NCBI GenBank assembly: GCA_016785225.1
Contig: JAFBJZ010000107.1
Location: 3,658,001 to 3,722,000, forward strand
Length of the DNA stretch: 64,000 bases
Direction of reading: 5' to 3'
From: Psettodes erumei
Lineage: Eukaryota > Chordata > Actinopteri > Pleuronectiformes > Psettodidae
Shown: piece after piece, positions 35,901 through 47,480 of the stretch
Layout: every line of letters begins with the position of its first letter
Position numbering within the stretch: position 1 is the first letter of the stretch
Program-made: the position numbers and the translations under genes
The notes under the pieces: generated by a model
Told to the model about the DNA's origin: nothing
Database searches by the model: none
Seen by the model: only the letters and a program-made list of their open reading frames with translations

Positions 35901-37629
35901 GGAGTCGGGGCTCAGAGGTGATTGCTGGCCAATGAAAGACTAATTATTCACGAACCACTTGGAATTTACATGTAGTGGCAAATTTACCCGGGTTGGGGAG
36001 GGGGGGCAGTGGAGGAGTGCCCTCAACAACGGTGGGGGCGGTGAGAAATTATAATTGCCCTGATTTACAATCGAAGAATCACAGGTTGTTTGTGGTTACA
36101 ACAGTTACACAACTGCTTATTAACTGTGCATAATCCATATATAGCCTATCCATGCAGTGGTTAACACGTTCATCATATTGAGAAGTGACAAGTATTTCAA
36201 CTTTTCTCATACATAACTGACACAGAGCAGACACTTAACTTTTCGCACTACAAAGCAATCAGGAGCATCTGTCCTGTTTGCCCCCTCCCTCCTCCTCTCA
36301 GAGACAAATGTTCGTGTATTTTCAGCATTAAGCAGGATTTTCTCACCTGTTGTTTTCTCACTCCTGACTTGGTGCTAAAATAATGGGGTTTGATGGACAA
36401 CTGTGAGTGTGTATTATAGCTTGCCTAGTTGTCAAAAGTCCTGTTTTGAAGTAAGAACTGGCATGATCCTGGCATTAATAACTGAAAAGTCATGACCGAG
36501 TGAAAGTAATAGAGGAAAACTATTATGTGGGGGTTTTCTCCAATACACTACACTGAATAGTAGTTTATTTGGGGTCAGGAAATTCCTCTACTGGTTACAC
36601 AACGTGTTACCTGCCAAAAAAATGTGGCCATTGTCTGTTTTTGTCACTTACAAAATTCTGAGAAAATACCCTGACTCCATTATTTTTCTCTCAGCAAATC
36701 TCAGTGTGCTATTCCTTTTTCCATTACATTTTTAGTGAGCAACTCATGTGTTACTCTTTTCCTTTTGTGGCCAACTTTCCATCTCTCTCCCTCACTCCTT
36801 CAGCGACACTCCGTCTTTCATTTGCACAGCTGCTGTGAGGCCGGACCATCTGCAAGGCACACAGACTCACCAGCTCTCAGCCTTTTCGCGTCTGAGACAC
36901 ACTGTGCCCTTTTTTTGGGCCATGCAAATAAAGAATTTTAATGCACCAACCAATTACTGAATAAAATACTGGTTTTAAGAAAATCAACAGCTAAAGTTTG
37001 CATAGTTTCTAGAATTAGATTAAAAGTTAATGCTCTGTTTTGGTGCAGCTGGAACATTTGGGCTGTAGCTGTGGGTCTCCCCCCTGCGCCTTCCTCCTGA
37101 CTTTATGAGAGAGAAGTGAACCCAGACAGTTATTGGATCACTGGCTTTTCTATACACATGCAGGCTCCTCCGGCCACACAATTGTGTGATTCAGGTGGCC
37201 TGTCAGTCTTGTGAAAAGTCTTCACAGGCCCATGTTGATGTGGGGCTGATATATATAGTGGAGGGGGAAACGAAGACAGCTCAACCCAAGTGGAACGTTT
37301 GGATTGTTCTGAGCTGCCAGCAGGGCCTCTGTCACACTGGATCCAGTGTACCAAGTTTATCCCCCCAGAGGACTCTACCTTACTCTGTTTGTTCAGCTAA
37401 TTTTGGAGGGTTGTTTGGTTGATCTGCTTTATGGCTGTGCTTTATGGTCACATCTAAATCCCCTCAAACAGGTTACACTTCGTATTTCCCATGACAACTT
37501 GGAGACAGGGCAGTGACGCAGTGGGAGGAGGGAGAACAGTTGATGGTGTTGGGTGTGCTATATGGCAAATTAAAATGAATGCATGTCTGACCTGTTGCGG
37601 TGTTTGCCCTCAAAAGCAACCGGTGACAT
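29306..37629 (-). CDS. rgmd: Repulsive guidance molecule family protein, probably RGMd (complete)
   Basis: RGM proteins are GPI-anchored co-receptors that bind BMPs and neogenin and act in axon guidance, BMP signalling or iron control. Coding exons on the - strand are 37592-37632 (ATG at 37629), 35651-35799, 32052-32563 and 29306-29998, giving 463 residues. Initiation at 35744 (MGRSGPQ) gives 432. In the 432 numbering: signal peptide 15-31; first Cys cluster HCQQCRIQRC 33-42; RGD 85-87; N-glycosylation site NCSS at 105; FGDPH 153-157 with the self-cleaved Asp155-Pro156 bond; partial vWF-D region QTCKVEGAWPLIDNRFLSVQ; C-terminal Cys-rich domain; and a hydrophobic poly-Leu GPI tail at 421-432. 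Length fits RGMs (about 430-450). Similarity is shared between RGMb (TNVPVV-GSSATAT, CTDQKVYQA) and RGMc (NAEYV). The fish-only RGMd is favoured by its location beside celf5, but an rgmb paralogue cannot be excluded. Confidence 0.85.
29999..32051 (-). other. rgmd: rgmd intron, 2.05 kb
   Basis: Lies between the FGDPH exon and the last exon, phase 0. It contains a CT run at 31506-31524 and otherwise nothing recognisable. Confidence 0.85.
32052..32563 (-). CDS. rgmd: rgmd exon: RGD, FGDPH and vWF-D region
   Basis: This 512-nt exon has acceptor cttaccccag and donor AGCAAG/gtaaaa. It enters at phase 1 and leaves at phase 0. It encodes the N-terminal domain (HCQQCRIQRCNAEYVASTS, YALCTRRQARSCRGDLVYHS, QHNCSSDGPTSS) and the invariant HCGLFGDPHLRTF block with its autocatalytic Asp-Pro bond, followed by the vWF-D-like segment up to GSSATATSK. 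The exon structure (one large middle exon) matches mammalian RGM genes. Confidence 0.95.
32564..35650 (-). other. rgmd: rgmd intron, 3.1 kb
   Basis: Lies between the signal-peptide exon and the FGDPH exon, phase 1. The part adjoining the signal-peptide exon (about 34980-35650) is rich in CpG. I see no further exon. Confidence 0.8.
34980..35900. promoter_or_regulatory. rgmd: CpG-rich segment around the rgmd signal-peptide exon
   Basis: CpG dinucleotides are visibly denser here than in the flanking DNA (for example gtgcgttcggtcggacctcg near 35170). An ATTGG/CCAAT box (ccaatgaaag at about 35930) lies just upstream on the - strand sense. This is the best candidate for an rgmd promoter that starts transcription close to the ATG at 35744. 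Confidence 0.35.
35651..35799 (-). CDS. rgmd: rgmd exon: N-terminus and signal peptide
   Basis: Acceptor tctgatttcccgcag ends at 35800 and donor gtaagt is at 35650-35645. The exon encodes an open segment SHSVDEKQSRNSILTEWIG followed by MGRSGPQITAKRQLWDCVTL and TMVLLSLLFRP, a basic n-region and hydrophobic core typical of a signal peptide. The internal ATG at 35744-35742 is the alternative start. If transcription begins in the CpG-rich stretch around this exon instead of upstream, that ATG would be used. Confidence 0.85.
35800..37591 (-). other. rgmd: rgmd first recognised intron, 1.8 kb
   Basis: Lies between the small upstream coding exon and the signal-peptide exon, phase 2. It contains a G-rich run at about 35991-36017 and no other recognisable element. 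Confidence 0.55.
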
Positions 37630-37632
37630 TTC
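37592..37632 (-). CDS. rgmd: rgmd upstream exon with distal start codon
   Basis: On the - strand, acceptor ttttctttccccag precedes GAAATGTCACC, and donor CAACAG/gtcaga ends a 41-nt exon. The ATG at 37629-37627 opens a frame MSPVAFEGKHRN that leaves at phase 2. This joins in frame to the exon at 35799 (AG + C = Ser), giving MSPVAFEGKHRNSHSVDEKQ and then SRNSILTEWIGMGRSG. Mammalian RGMA has the same plan: alternative upstream N-termini spliced into a segment ending WMGMGRGAG. The exon's own acceptor implies at least one further 5' non-coding exon upstream. Confidence 0.6.
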
Positions 37633-40600
37633 CTGGGGAAAGAAAACACATTGTTTAATTCGATATATAACAGCTTAAGATAAGAAACTACTCAGCTTCG
37701 AAACAGTGATAGAAATACTACATTTACTTGCTTACTTAAACATGAAAATAAAAGACAACAAAATCAAAGCCATAGTTTCCATCAATAAGCTGCTGTCTAC
37801 TAAATGAACAGTGGTTCCACACCACAGCCCTGATGACCAGTGGAGCAAACAGTTAATTGATCCAGGTGGATGGTAAGGATGAGTTCAGCACATGAAAGAA
37901 CCTCTGAGACCGCCCGTCAGGCTTGATGGGTGGAGAAAGGCCTCTTTCTTCCCATGTTTCCTTATGAGCGTATTGCATTGCATGACCCAGCAAATATGTA
38001 TACACTACCAACTCTGAAACATGTCGGAGAGAGTGAGGGTGTGGGTGGACTACACGATATCAGGTAAAAAACAAGGCCGGCATATTTCTCCTGCTGACAG
38101 TGGGTCGCTTGTTCTGGTGTTCTAGTACAATCGAAAAAAACAGTCCGAAGAGCTGGTTTCTATCGTCCGCAGCGAGGAGAGGAAAGAGTTTTAAGTTTTG
38201 TACAAACATTAAAAATATCTGACAGAAACACAAAGAAGAAGTGTGGACCTCAAAGCAGGGCTCGATCATTAAAACTTCAGATCTAGCGACAGAAAGTGCA
38301 GAGTGAAGCAAGAGAGAGTGAGAAAGAAAGAAGTGGAGAAAGGGGGAAGGGAGGAGGAAGGGGGAGAAAAAAGTGGGGGTGAGGGATTGGGTTTCCTCTG
38401 ACTGTGTGTCTGGGCAGCTCCACATGTTCCTCATTAAGGTCCTCACACTGTGGGACCAGCTCCACACCAGGATGCTTGTTTTTGTTATTAGGCCTAACGT
38501 GCTGTGGTCTGGTGGAAGCCCGAAAACAGGGCCAGTTCAGGACCATCTCCTCAGCTCGCTGTCCTCAAACCGAGGAAAAAATAACTCCTCTGACCTCACA
38601 TATCCACAGCGCCACATGGGAAAAATGCAGTGTATTTTGACTGTCTGCAGGTAGTGCATTTATACATACAGGAAACTGGAAAATTTGTATTCCAATATGC
38701 CTAAATTATGCTCCTGTACTGTACTTTTTTTAAAAAAACCTGTAAATACAGTGCTATTTAACTGCATAACACTGAACTATCTATTTTTGTTGGCTACTAA
38801 CAGAGACTACAAAGCTTAGATAATTTAGTTTTTCTGAAAATGCACTGCTTACAAAATAATAAATAAGTACAGTTGCAGGAAATTGCAGATGTTTCACGCT
38901 CCTGATTTTTGTTTAATTTCATGCCCATCTAGATCCGTCAACTGAGACATGTATCATGTTTCTTCTAGAGGCTGATAACATCAGATTGGAATCAGAAGTA
39001 GCACGCGCCCTCTGCAGCCCCCGCTAGCACCACACGGTTGCAACATAAGAGAAACACTTATTGAATTTTAAACAGGAACCAGAGCAAATTGACTGTTTTT
39101 TTTTCTGAAGGCCCCTGTCTGAAATGAAGTGGCCTATAGCAGTACAGCTGCGACAGAGAGTGAGTGAGAGAGAGATGCAGAAATGTGTGTGTCTAGTTCA
39201 GGCCTCTCGCTGTTAGAGGGGATCTGTTATCTCAGCAGAGATAAGGGAAACTGTGGTGTGAGTGTATACGGGGCAGCGCTGATAGCATCTCCACTCAAGG
39301 ATCCCACTTACGGCACCCTGATTGATAGCTGACAGCACACACAGCGGGGGCTTTAGGAGTGTTTTTGTAGGTACCCCTCAGTAGGTATCCATGCAGGCAT
39401 CTGTTTGCTGTGTTCCTTTGGATCTCTGTCCCTGAGTAAACAGAAGTTACCACACATTCATGTCCTCTGTGTGGAGACAATACCCTGCACTTCCTGAAAT
39501 GTGAACCTAGGAGTGTGGAAGCAAAGGAAAGGTCGATTTTTTTATTCACACATAACATGAGTCTCATTCTGTCTGCCTAACTTGCTTTTATTTTTCTGTT
39601 TGTGACTTTGGTCTTCGCCGCACTAAACTGAACTCCTCTCTTCTTGCTCCCCCCTTTTTCACAGAACAAATGTTGACACAGCGTCAAGCCCCGTGCTCAT
39701 GAATAGACAGTCAACTGACAGGTAAGCCTAGCTGTGGGGTCGTTGGGTCATCCCAGCCTGATGAGGGATGATGGGTAAAATAAATGGAGAGCAGCACACA
39801 GAGGGACCTCTGATGTCCTCGGCCTAAAGGGAGAGAGTTCAGAGCCATTTGACCTCTGACCTAAGCCCTGCCTATGTGTTTGTGTGTTTTGAGGGTTAAA
39901 CCTCTCCCCAATCTTGAATTCTCTAATATTTTCCTGCCTTTCTTTCCCTGGCCAAGTTATTTTAAACCAATAAATCAAGCAGCAAAAACAGCTCAATGCA
40001 CGGCTTCACCGAGCTGCCTGTGAAGATTATTCCAATGCATAACTTTGTTTGAACATGCCTCGTCTTTCTCTTTTCATTCCCACTCCCTCGCTTCTAGTCA
40101 TCCGCCACGATGCATTATGGAAACAGGCAACAAATTGCTCTGTAATGACCTATGACAAGTCTCTTTGCTCCCAGAAATTGAAATGCTCATGTGCCTCTGC
40201 ACCCGCCAGCTGAAGAATTAATACTCAATATTTTTCACCTTTCAGTGTCAGACATAAGGGTGAAAGAATATTTGTGCAGTACAGAAAATCCAATTCCCTA
40301 GTAGTATACTTTAAAATTGCCTTTTGTTTTTAAAATGTTTAGGGTTTTTTCTTATTTGCCATGCAAAAACAGCATAGTCAAAGCTCTTTAAAATACCCCA
40401 ATGTTAAATGTCACATTTTAATCTGGATGTCTCATTTGTAGATTGAGAAAGATTTTATGACTTTTTTTTTTATTTTACACACGTTTGGGGTTGCAGAAAT
40501 AAAGTCAGCTTAATCTTTAGCCTAATGCCAGGCATTTTAAAGGCTAGTTTAGGTTTTTCCTGCATGTATGCTGTTTGCCCTTACACCTGATAGCTTGAGG

Positions 40601-43600
40601 CTTAATCTGCAGATGTGTTTGTGATAAAGCGTGTCCTTCAGTTAGTCTGCAACAGTTGGTATTGTTTCTGCCCTGGCCCACCCAGACAACTGCCCTGGAC
40701 CAAGAATGGAAGGATAGACAATAACTCATGTGAGTAAACATTTAGCCAATTCTAATCTACCAGTTTTTCTAACCAAGAAGGCATTTTGAGAATGTTCCCT
40801 CCTGCCTGTTTAAGGCTAGAGATGTGGAGGAACAAGGCATGGCTGAAAACTTCTACCAATCAAGTGTGATTGACTCACTGTTATATGCTCTGAGCACAAA
40901 TCCGTTAGGTGGGGAAACATCTGCATGAAGTGCTGGGAAACTGATACCGCTGTTTTTCCCTCCTTTGCTTTTCAGCAGATGTTTCTCACATTCACATTTA
41001 GTCTATAGAAGAGCCAGCCCGTATATGGTTATATGGGATCATGCGTATCACATCATACAGAAGACACTTATAAAACAACCTAGTATTAAAACAATCTGTA
41101 ATATTTGTGCACTTGAGCTGCTATATGACTACTTTGTTAGGCTCCCACAAATATTAGTTTTACTTCTGCATTAATGTTTTTTGTATTAGAGAAGAACTGT
41201 GATTATACACATAGTAAAAACCACATCCAATGCCAACCATAACCATTATTTTATCAGTGTGAAATCTTGATTAGCATCTTCAGGCTTTTATGAATCTATG
41301 TTATGAGTCATGCCAAAAAGAAGAGAGAAAAGAAGAAGCTTACCTTGGATCACTTGGATCAGTATGTTTGTGATATATGCTGTATTGTGAATTGGAGCAC
41401 TGCTCTAACAGGAGTTTGAATTGGCAGACGCCGTTAACCCTCGTTCTCCCTGCAACTTCAGCTGGCCAACTAAGAACTTGGGCAGCTACAGGGACAGATA
41501 GCCATTGGAATCAAGGCACATGACAACAGCTGTCTGTTTCAAGAATCGGCACTTTGATTAGAGCAGGATGGTAGTGAGCGATGTGGCCTAATTCCTACAT
41601 ATCTGGGTAGGGCACTTCTGAGAAGAGAAAAAAAAAGACAGGAAAGCACTGAATGGAAAAAAGATTGACGCATAATAACACCCGTGCACAGTCAGAAACA
41701 TGCACACCCACACTTATGCTACACTTATGCTTCTTTTATTCATAGATATTCATAGGCTTGAAACCATGTGTCACACTTGGAAAGCTTCCCATATTCTCCA
41801 AAAGTCCATCAAACACACAGACAGAAGGATATGAGTGTAAGCCACGCAAGTGGGCAACACGAATGGGACGTCTATCTGTTATTATGGCCGGTCATCCTCT
41901 TCTACCCAGCCCCACCCCTACAGCATCTCTCCTTCGACACTAATTCGTTTTGTATTTTTGGCTACATTTTCCTTGTTCAAACACCCGAGACACCGCTGCT
42001 TATGCTTGGTAACAATCACCAAAACACTACGGAGCCGCAGCTCTACCTCCATCCAGCTCTTTCATGTGGCGTCACTGTTGAAGCATGATAGGAATAGAAT
42101 TCACAAGCAAGAAGGATCATGCCCGTAATGTGTGTTTGGTTATCATTTGGCTGCTGCAAACAGGCCGAAGAGATGTGAATGTGATTAACCTTGCCAGACT
42201 GACTCGGCGCGCTCGCTCCGGGATATAAGCATGCGTTCCTGGTGATTTATAGACGTGGAGTAGCCAGCCACAAGGCCTCGGGCCGGGGGAGAGAGGGAGA
42301 GAGCAAAACAACAGTACTTAATTCAAGTCTGACAAATATTCTGCAGGAAATCCATACAGACTGCTCCATCAAATCTTTCAGGCCCCCTGGTTCTTCCACA
42401 GTTGTAAATTGCAACTTGTAAACTCACAAATTCCACATTAACAAAGCTGAAAAAAAAAAAAAAAACATTGTCTGCTTTAGTTTACTTTATGCAGTAATAC
42501 AGCATACTGTTTCTGCCTTGCCCAGACAGCATAGAAAATGCATCTTTGCAAGCTCCCTGGGAAATGTGCCTTGGAACAGATGTGAATTTCCAATAAAAGT
42601 GATTCTTAATCCTGCATGCATTTTTCAAAGTTGTGAAATTGCAAAATGCCTCACAGGCTGCACATGATTCATCCAGCATTGTTCTTCCCTCCCTCCCAGA
42701 GTTTGCTCTGTCCAATCTTTTTAGGCAAGCAGCTGTTCACACTGACAGCTGCATCGACCATTCATTGCAGCCGAGAGGCAATTAAAAAATCAAGCCAATG
42801 TTGTGTTTCAGTTGATCCATTGCTATTTCTACATATAATCCCCTCTCTCATGCCTCCCCTCTCTTTTACGTACACACACACGCAAACACCAGCTCTTTCT
42901 CAGGCACACACACACACATGCACATGCTCATGAACTGTCCCATCAAGATTGTCAGAGACCAATGATTGTGAGATATGGCGATTCATTTTTTTCTAAAGAC
43001 AAAAGCCTCAAATTGCACTGACATGGCACCGTTGGATTTGGGGCATTATTGAGTCCAGAGCCGAGAGGAGCCATGTAATCTCCAAGACTTACTGGTCCAA
43101 AGATTTTTTCCATATCTTCTTCAGTGGAGGTATGCGGCCACACAAAGTCTGACTGGCGTCACAGTGGCATTCAGCTGAGGGATAAATCGAGATGAGGCCG
43201 TGCCTTGTGCCGCGAGCACTGATGCATTCTTATGCGTCCACGCACACGTAAACACACACATTCATACAAGAGCTTGAATGCCCAGTTGTGCTTCTCCTTT
43301 CCAAACGCGCACACACACACTGACCATGCCTCCAGTTGTTCCCTCCTCTCACGGCACACAGCAGGTGTGAGGCGGCTTGTGATAGAGCTGGGCTGGGTGG
43401 GGTGCTGCTGGGTGATCTGCAGTCTTAAGAACAGCTTTTCTATTGTTTCAAATGTGTGCGCTCTATTGAAATTGATTTGGAAAATTTAATGGGATTTGCC
43501 ATGCACTTTAGCTTCCAACACAGCGTGAATACACTGTCTTTTATGAAACATATAATTGCATGTACCATATGTGAAAGATTCATTCTGATGGTTGTGTTTT

Positions 43601-46100
43601 TCATTTCTAACTTTGTTGGCATTTTATGACACTAGTAAACAAAGTAATCCCCCTACTCACACAGTCTTATTATATCTATGGTGCCAAACTGGTTTGACTA
43701 TGAGGTCAGGTCTGGTCAGCTACAGTGACAAAGAGAGTGATGGCCTTGGGTAAAAGGACAAGCTCTTTTAGCAGGAGATCCAACTAATGCATCCTGAAGC
43801 TGCCACAGTAAACAGTAGGTGAAGCAGAGGCTGTAAAGAGAAGAGACACTGTCTTGGAATCACAACTCAAACTGGCGACACAACTTTTTCCTGTATCAGA
43901 AAATTACTGATCTAACACTGTAGCTTTTCTCCATGAATTGTATACCGTGGATCAGCCAAGTTATTGTCATGACTCAAATGTTGGCATTAAAAAGTAATCC
44001 ATGGCAAAGAAAGAAAGATACTCTGTATGATATGACAATAGCTTTCCAAAACCTAGCTTTTTTTGCAATGTGAAATGCTGAACAGGCAATTATTTTCCTT
44101 CTCTCCAGACAAGTAAACATCCCTGCTGCTGCAACTCATTCTCTTGAAGCAGAATGAGGTCAGGTTTTCCCCCCCAGCTTTAGGTGACAATAGCCAAAAC
44201 TTTTCCTTTCATATTTTCAGCCTAAACTTATGATGTTCCAGTCAAGTAAGTGTAGTCAGTGATATGTCCTAGATTCAAGGTAAAAGAACACTCTTATTAC
44301 CTTCCACTAAATGAAATGGATAGGTGCCACCATTTTCAAAATAAAGTTTGCTCCTCTTTGTTTTTCTTTCTCTCTGTGCATTATTCTTAGCAGATGCCAT
44401 CACTTTGTCAGCCCAGTGCATGACTGTCTCTAAACAAAGAGATGATCCACATGATTTATTTGTAATGGATGGTGCACAGACAGACCATTATGTACATTGA
44501 ATTGCAGGCTTTAACCAGCTGTGGACTCACTCTTTCCACACACACACACTGAACATTTTTTAAAAAGCAGCGGTCCGATATTCTGGGAAGACGGGAAGTA
44601 TGGATCATATGGAATGGTGATTTCTGACTTCCTCTGGAGTTTTGTCTAATGATTGTGAGGGATAAAGGGGCCATCATCTTTCCTACCACCTCCCACCCCC
44701 CCACTCCTCATACCCAAGCACTTCCTGTCTGCCACATGTGTGCTGCAGCATCCAGACGTCCCTATACTTTTTTTTTCCTTTTTTGTCTCAGTATTGCACT
44801 GTGAAAGTTGTCAGTCAAGTGTTACAGACCAGGAAGAATTCATCTAATGTTATTTCTGATATTTAGAAATATGTTGACATTTTCTGCTGAATGGGTCCTG
44901 TGTGCTGCAAGAAAATGTTAGAGAGTGTGGCCCAATATCAAATCATAATTCTCTTCTTCTTCCTCATTGTCCCTCTACGTCTTTTTCTGTGTTCCCTCCT
45001 CCTCCTCCTTCTCCTACTCTTCATCTTTCTTCTCCTCCACCTCCTTCTCTTCCTCCTGCTCCAGACAGGAGCATTACAGAGTAATAACAGTCAGCTAGGA
45101 GCGCTTTCGTAATTGCCTGGGCTCATGTGCTGTGGAAAGCCAGGGCAGGGGCCAGCAGCATCAAAGCCTGACTGATCATTCCTCAGCCTCCCTCCACTGA
45201 AAGGGGGGACAGAGGAAAAGAAGGGGGAAGAAACACAAATACAGATGGACAAACAAACCAGGGGAAGTCAAAACTGAAGCAGATGTGGTGATAGCAGTCG
45301 ATGGACACATAGACGGATGGACAGGAACACAAGAACCTTAGCTGAATGTAGTGACTCCTCCTCCACTCCAACACCTGTTAATATTTAAACAACAATGGGG
45401 GTGGCACCAGCAGTAGGGATAAAAAAAATCAAGAAAAACAAAAAAGTGATGTTGAGGTGACATCATGGTTTATTAAGGTGGGGGTGGGTCTAATAAGGGC
45501 CTGGTTTGGCCTGGTCGGTAAAGAGAGCAGGAAACTGAGGCAGAAGCAATTTGAGAAGCTGAGGCCTCAGTCTGCAGCTGTGCATTCAGTTTCTCTCTCC
45601 CAGCCTCGCAGCTGCAAGACTGACAATACTGCAAGTATTTACCCATGACCTCTCCTCTACTTCACAATCCAAAGCATGCTTATATTACACATTATGTTAC
45701 AAAAGAATATATGTGTATACTATTTTGACAGGTGAGATCAAAATGACTCTTTTTTTAAGCTGAAATGAATTTCTTTGCATGATGCAAAAATATGTCAAAT
45801 ATTGTCTAAAGCCTTGTTGTCTTTAAAAAGTTATGCTTGGCATCTTTTTCTAGAGCAGTTTAAGTCAGTGGAGGAGCTTTTTATTCATGTCATGTGTTTT
45901 TCCATGGAGACGTTCTAACATGAACAGCGCTAACATGGAAAACATGCAATCATCCCAACAGATGTTGTCCAGAGCAGAGAGATTAGCAAAGACTACAGTT
46001 AAACAATGAAGTGAAGATTTATAAGACGCTGTTGGATGATGTTGCTGCTGCGCCACACACTGTGATCACTCACATACCAACAGACAGATCTCTGCAGACT
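37633..46100. other. Upstream of rgmd; no supported protein-coding gene
   Basis: No open frame here resembles a known protein. The segment includes purine/pyrimidine-biased runs (38280-38400 GA-rich; 44990-45062 CTC/CTT-rich), CA repeats near 42880-42925 and poly-A near 42450. It also contains the candidate exon at 39665-39721 and a non-repetitive block at about 42130-42300. The promoter and non-coding first exon of the long rgmd transcript could lie here but were not identified. Confidence 0.5.
39665..39721 (+). other. Candidate 57-nt internal exon of unknown gene
   Basis: A long pyrimidine tract ending tttttcacag is followed by 57 nt and a strong donor CAG/gtaagc. One frame is open throughout at phase 2 on both sides, reading TNVDTASSPVLMNRQSTD. 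I do not recognise the peptide and found no partner exons nearby. It may be a coding cassette exon, a lncRNA exon or a chance pairing of splice sites. Confidence 0.25.
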
Positions 46101-46127
46101 GTGATGTTCCGCTTTTGAACTGCTAAT

Positions 46128-46133
<6 letters not shown>

Positions 46134-46165
<32 letters not shown>
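46134..46165 (+). repeat. (TG)n microsatellite
   Basis: About sixteen TG units. Confidence 0.95.
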
Positions 46166-46168
<3 letters not shown>

Positions 46169-47094
46169 AGGCGTGTGCGCTACATCGTGCCAAACACTGA
46201 GAATTTATCTCTGCAATCTTTTTATTGGCTTTAAAGTTGCCAGATTGTCAGCAGCTTTGCCCTTTGAAACTATGCATTGCTTCCAGTGTCACAGCGCTGC
46301 ATTCATCTTAGCAGACGCCTCAATTACAACCCACTGATAGCCTTAAAGTTGGAGAGGAGCTCAGGAATGCTCTGATGGGACAACTGCCAAGCATCACTAC
46401 ACAATACCATCAGTTCCTAGCAGCCAAAGGAGGGAGAGAGAAGGATGAACATCAGTATGTTTGCAGACCAAACCAGGGGAGAGTAGGAGGAGAGGAACAG
46501 AAGAATATGTGGCACCACTCTGAGAGTGGAGCCCTCCGCCACGGCCCTTTTGTTGCCAGATCACAACCAGATGTGCCAAGTGTGTCCAAACAGGAATGAC
46601 TGTGTGAAGGCAATTTTCAGCAATTTGTCAGATTTTAGAGTCCCCCCCTCCCTCCCTCGAGAAAGACAAATACAAATATTAGAGGAGCACAACAATCATT
46701 TCAAACAGGCTTGCTTGCGCTACTCTTTCCATCCAGTGCATTCATGTGATGAGAGATATATAGTTTACAGGGGCAAGACAAGGCCTGTTGTATTGACAAA
46801 AAAACACCCACCTAACTTTCATGTGTCAGCATTACTGAATCAACTGATCCAAATGTGGAGCACATTTATTTACTCGTTGCTTGTAAAGTTGAAATCCCTA
46901 ACAACATTCACACACCCTAAATCCATCATCTCCACTTACTTTGGACAACGCAGCCAAAACAAAGAGAGAGATAAGTAAAAAAAGGTGGTTAATCTTTCTC
47001 GAGACACCTCATAAATTACTACTTCACTCTCAAGGTTAAGCAACCAGTCAAACCTCATGCTAGTGCTAGCTTGATTTCCAGAACTTGCTTATTG

Positions 47095-47480
47095 TGGCTT
47101 AAAGGAGGAACTCCACCAATTTTACACATCAAAGTCTGTTTACAGCTCTTGGGGAGTACTGCTACAAATGAAAAAAAAATTGTATAATGCCTCTTGCAAA
47201 TCTCAAGGGAGCTGTGTGAAAACCGATAAATTGCCTCAGGTGACATCACTTGAGGCTGTGTTTGCTGGGTCTAAAGAAAAGTTGGAAAGTGGAAAAAAAA
47301 ACTAGGTTGCATTAGAAAGTAGTGAGTTTACCAGAACTCTATAGCCTGTTTTGCTTGAGGGTACCAGCTCAAATGTTAACTCAGACTGTCTGCGGTCCGA
47401 TTGCACTGTGGGAAATGTAGGCAGCAGGTTTTGAGAAGCAGATGATTTTAAAAAAGAAATTCTTTGCTTTGCTTCATAAA
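47095..47480. repeat. Probable dispersed teleost repeat
   Basis: The order of motifs GGAGGAACTCCACCAATTTT, ACACATCAAAGTCTGTTTAC, TGACATCACTTGAGGC and GCACTGTGGGAAATGTAGGC resembles a repeat I recall from several fish genomes. This is recognition by memory; no alignment was possible. Confidence 0.4.

Noticed and set aside
38060..38467. 135-codon open frame on the - strand
   Set aside because: Runs through a purine-rich low-complexity tract (Phe/Leu/Ser-rich translation); no domain.
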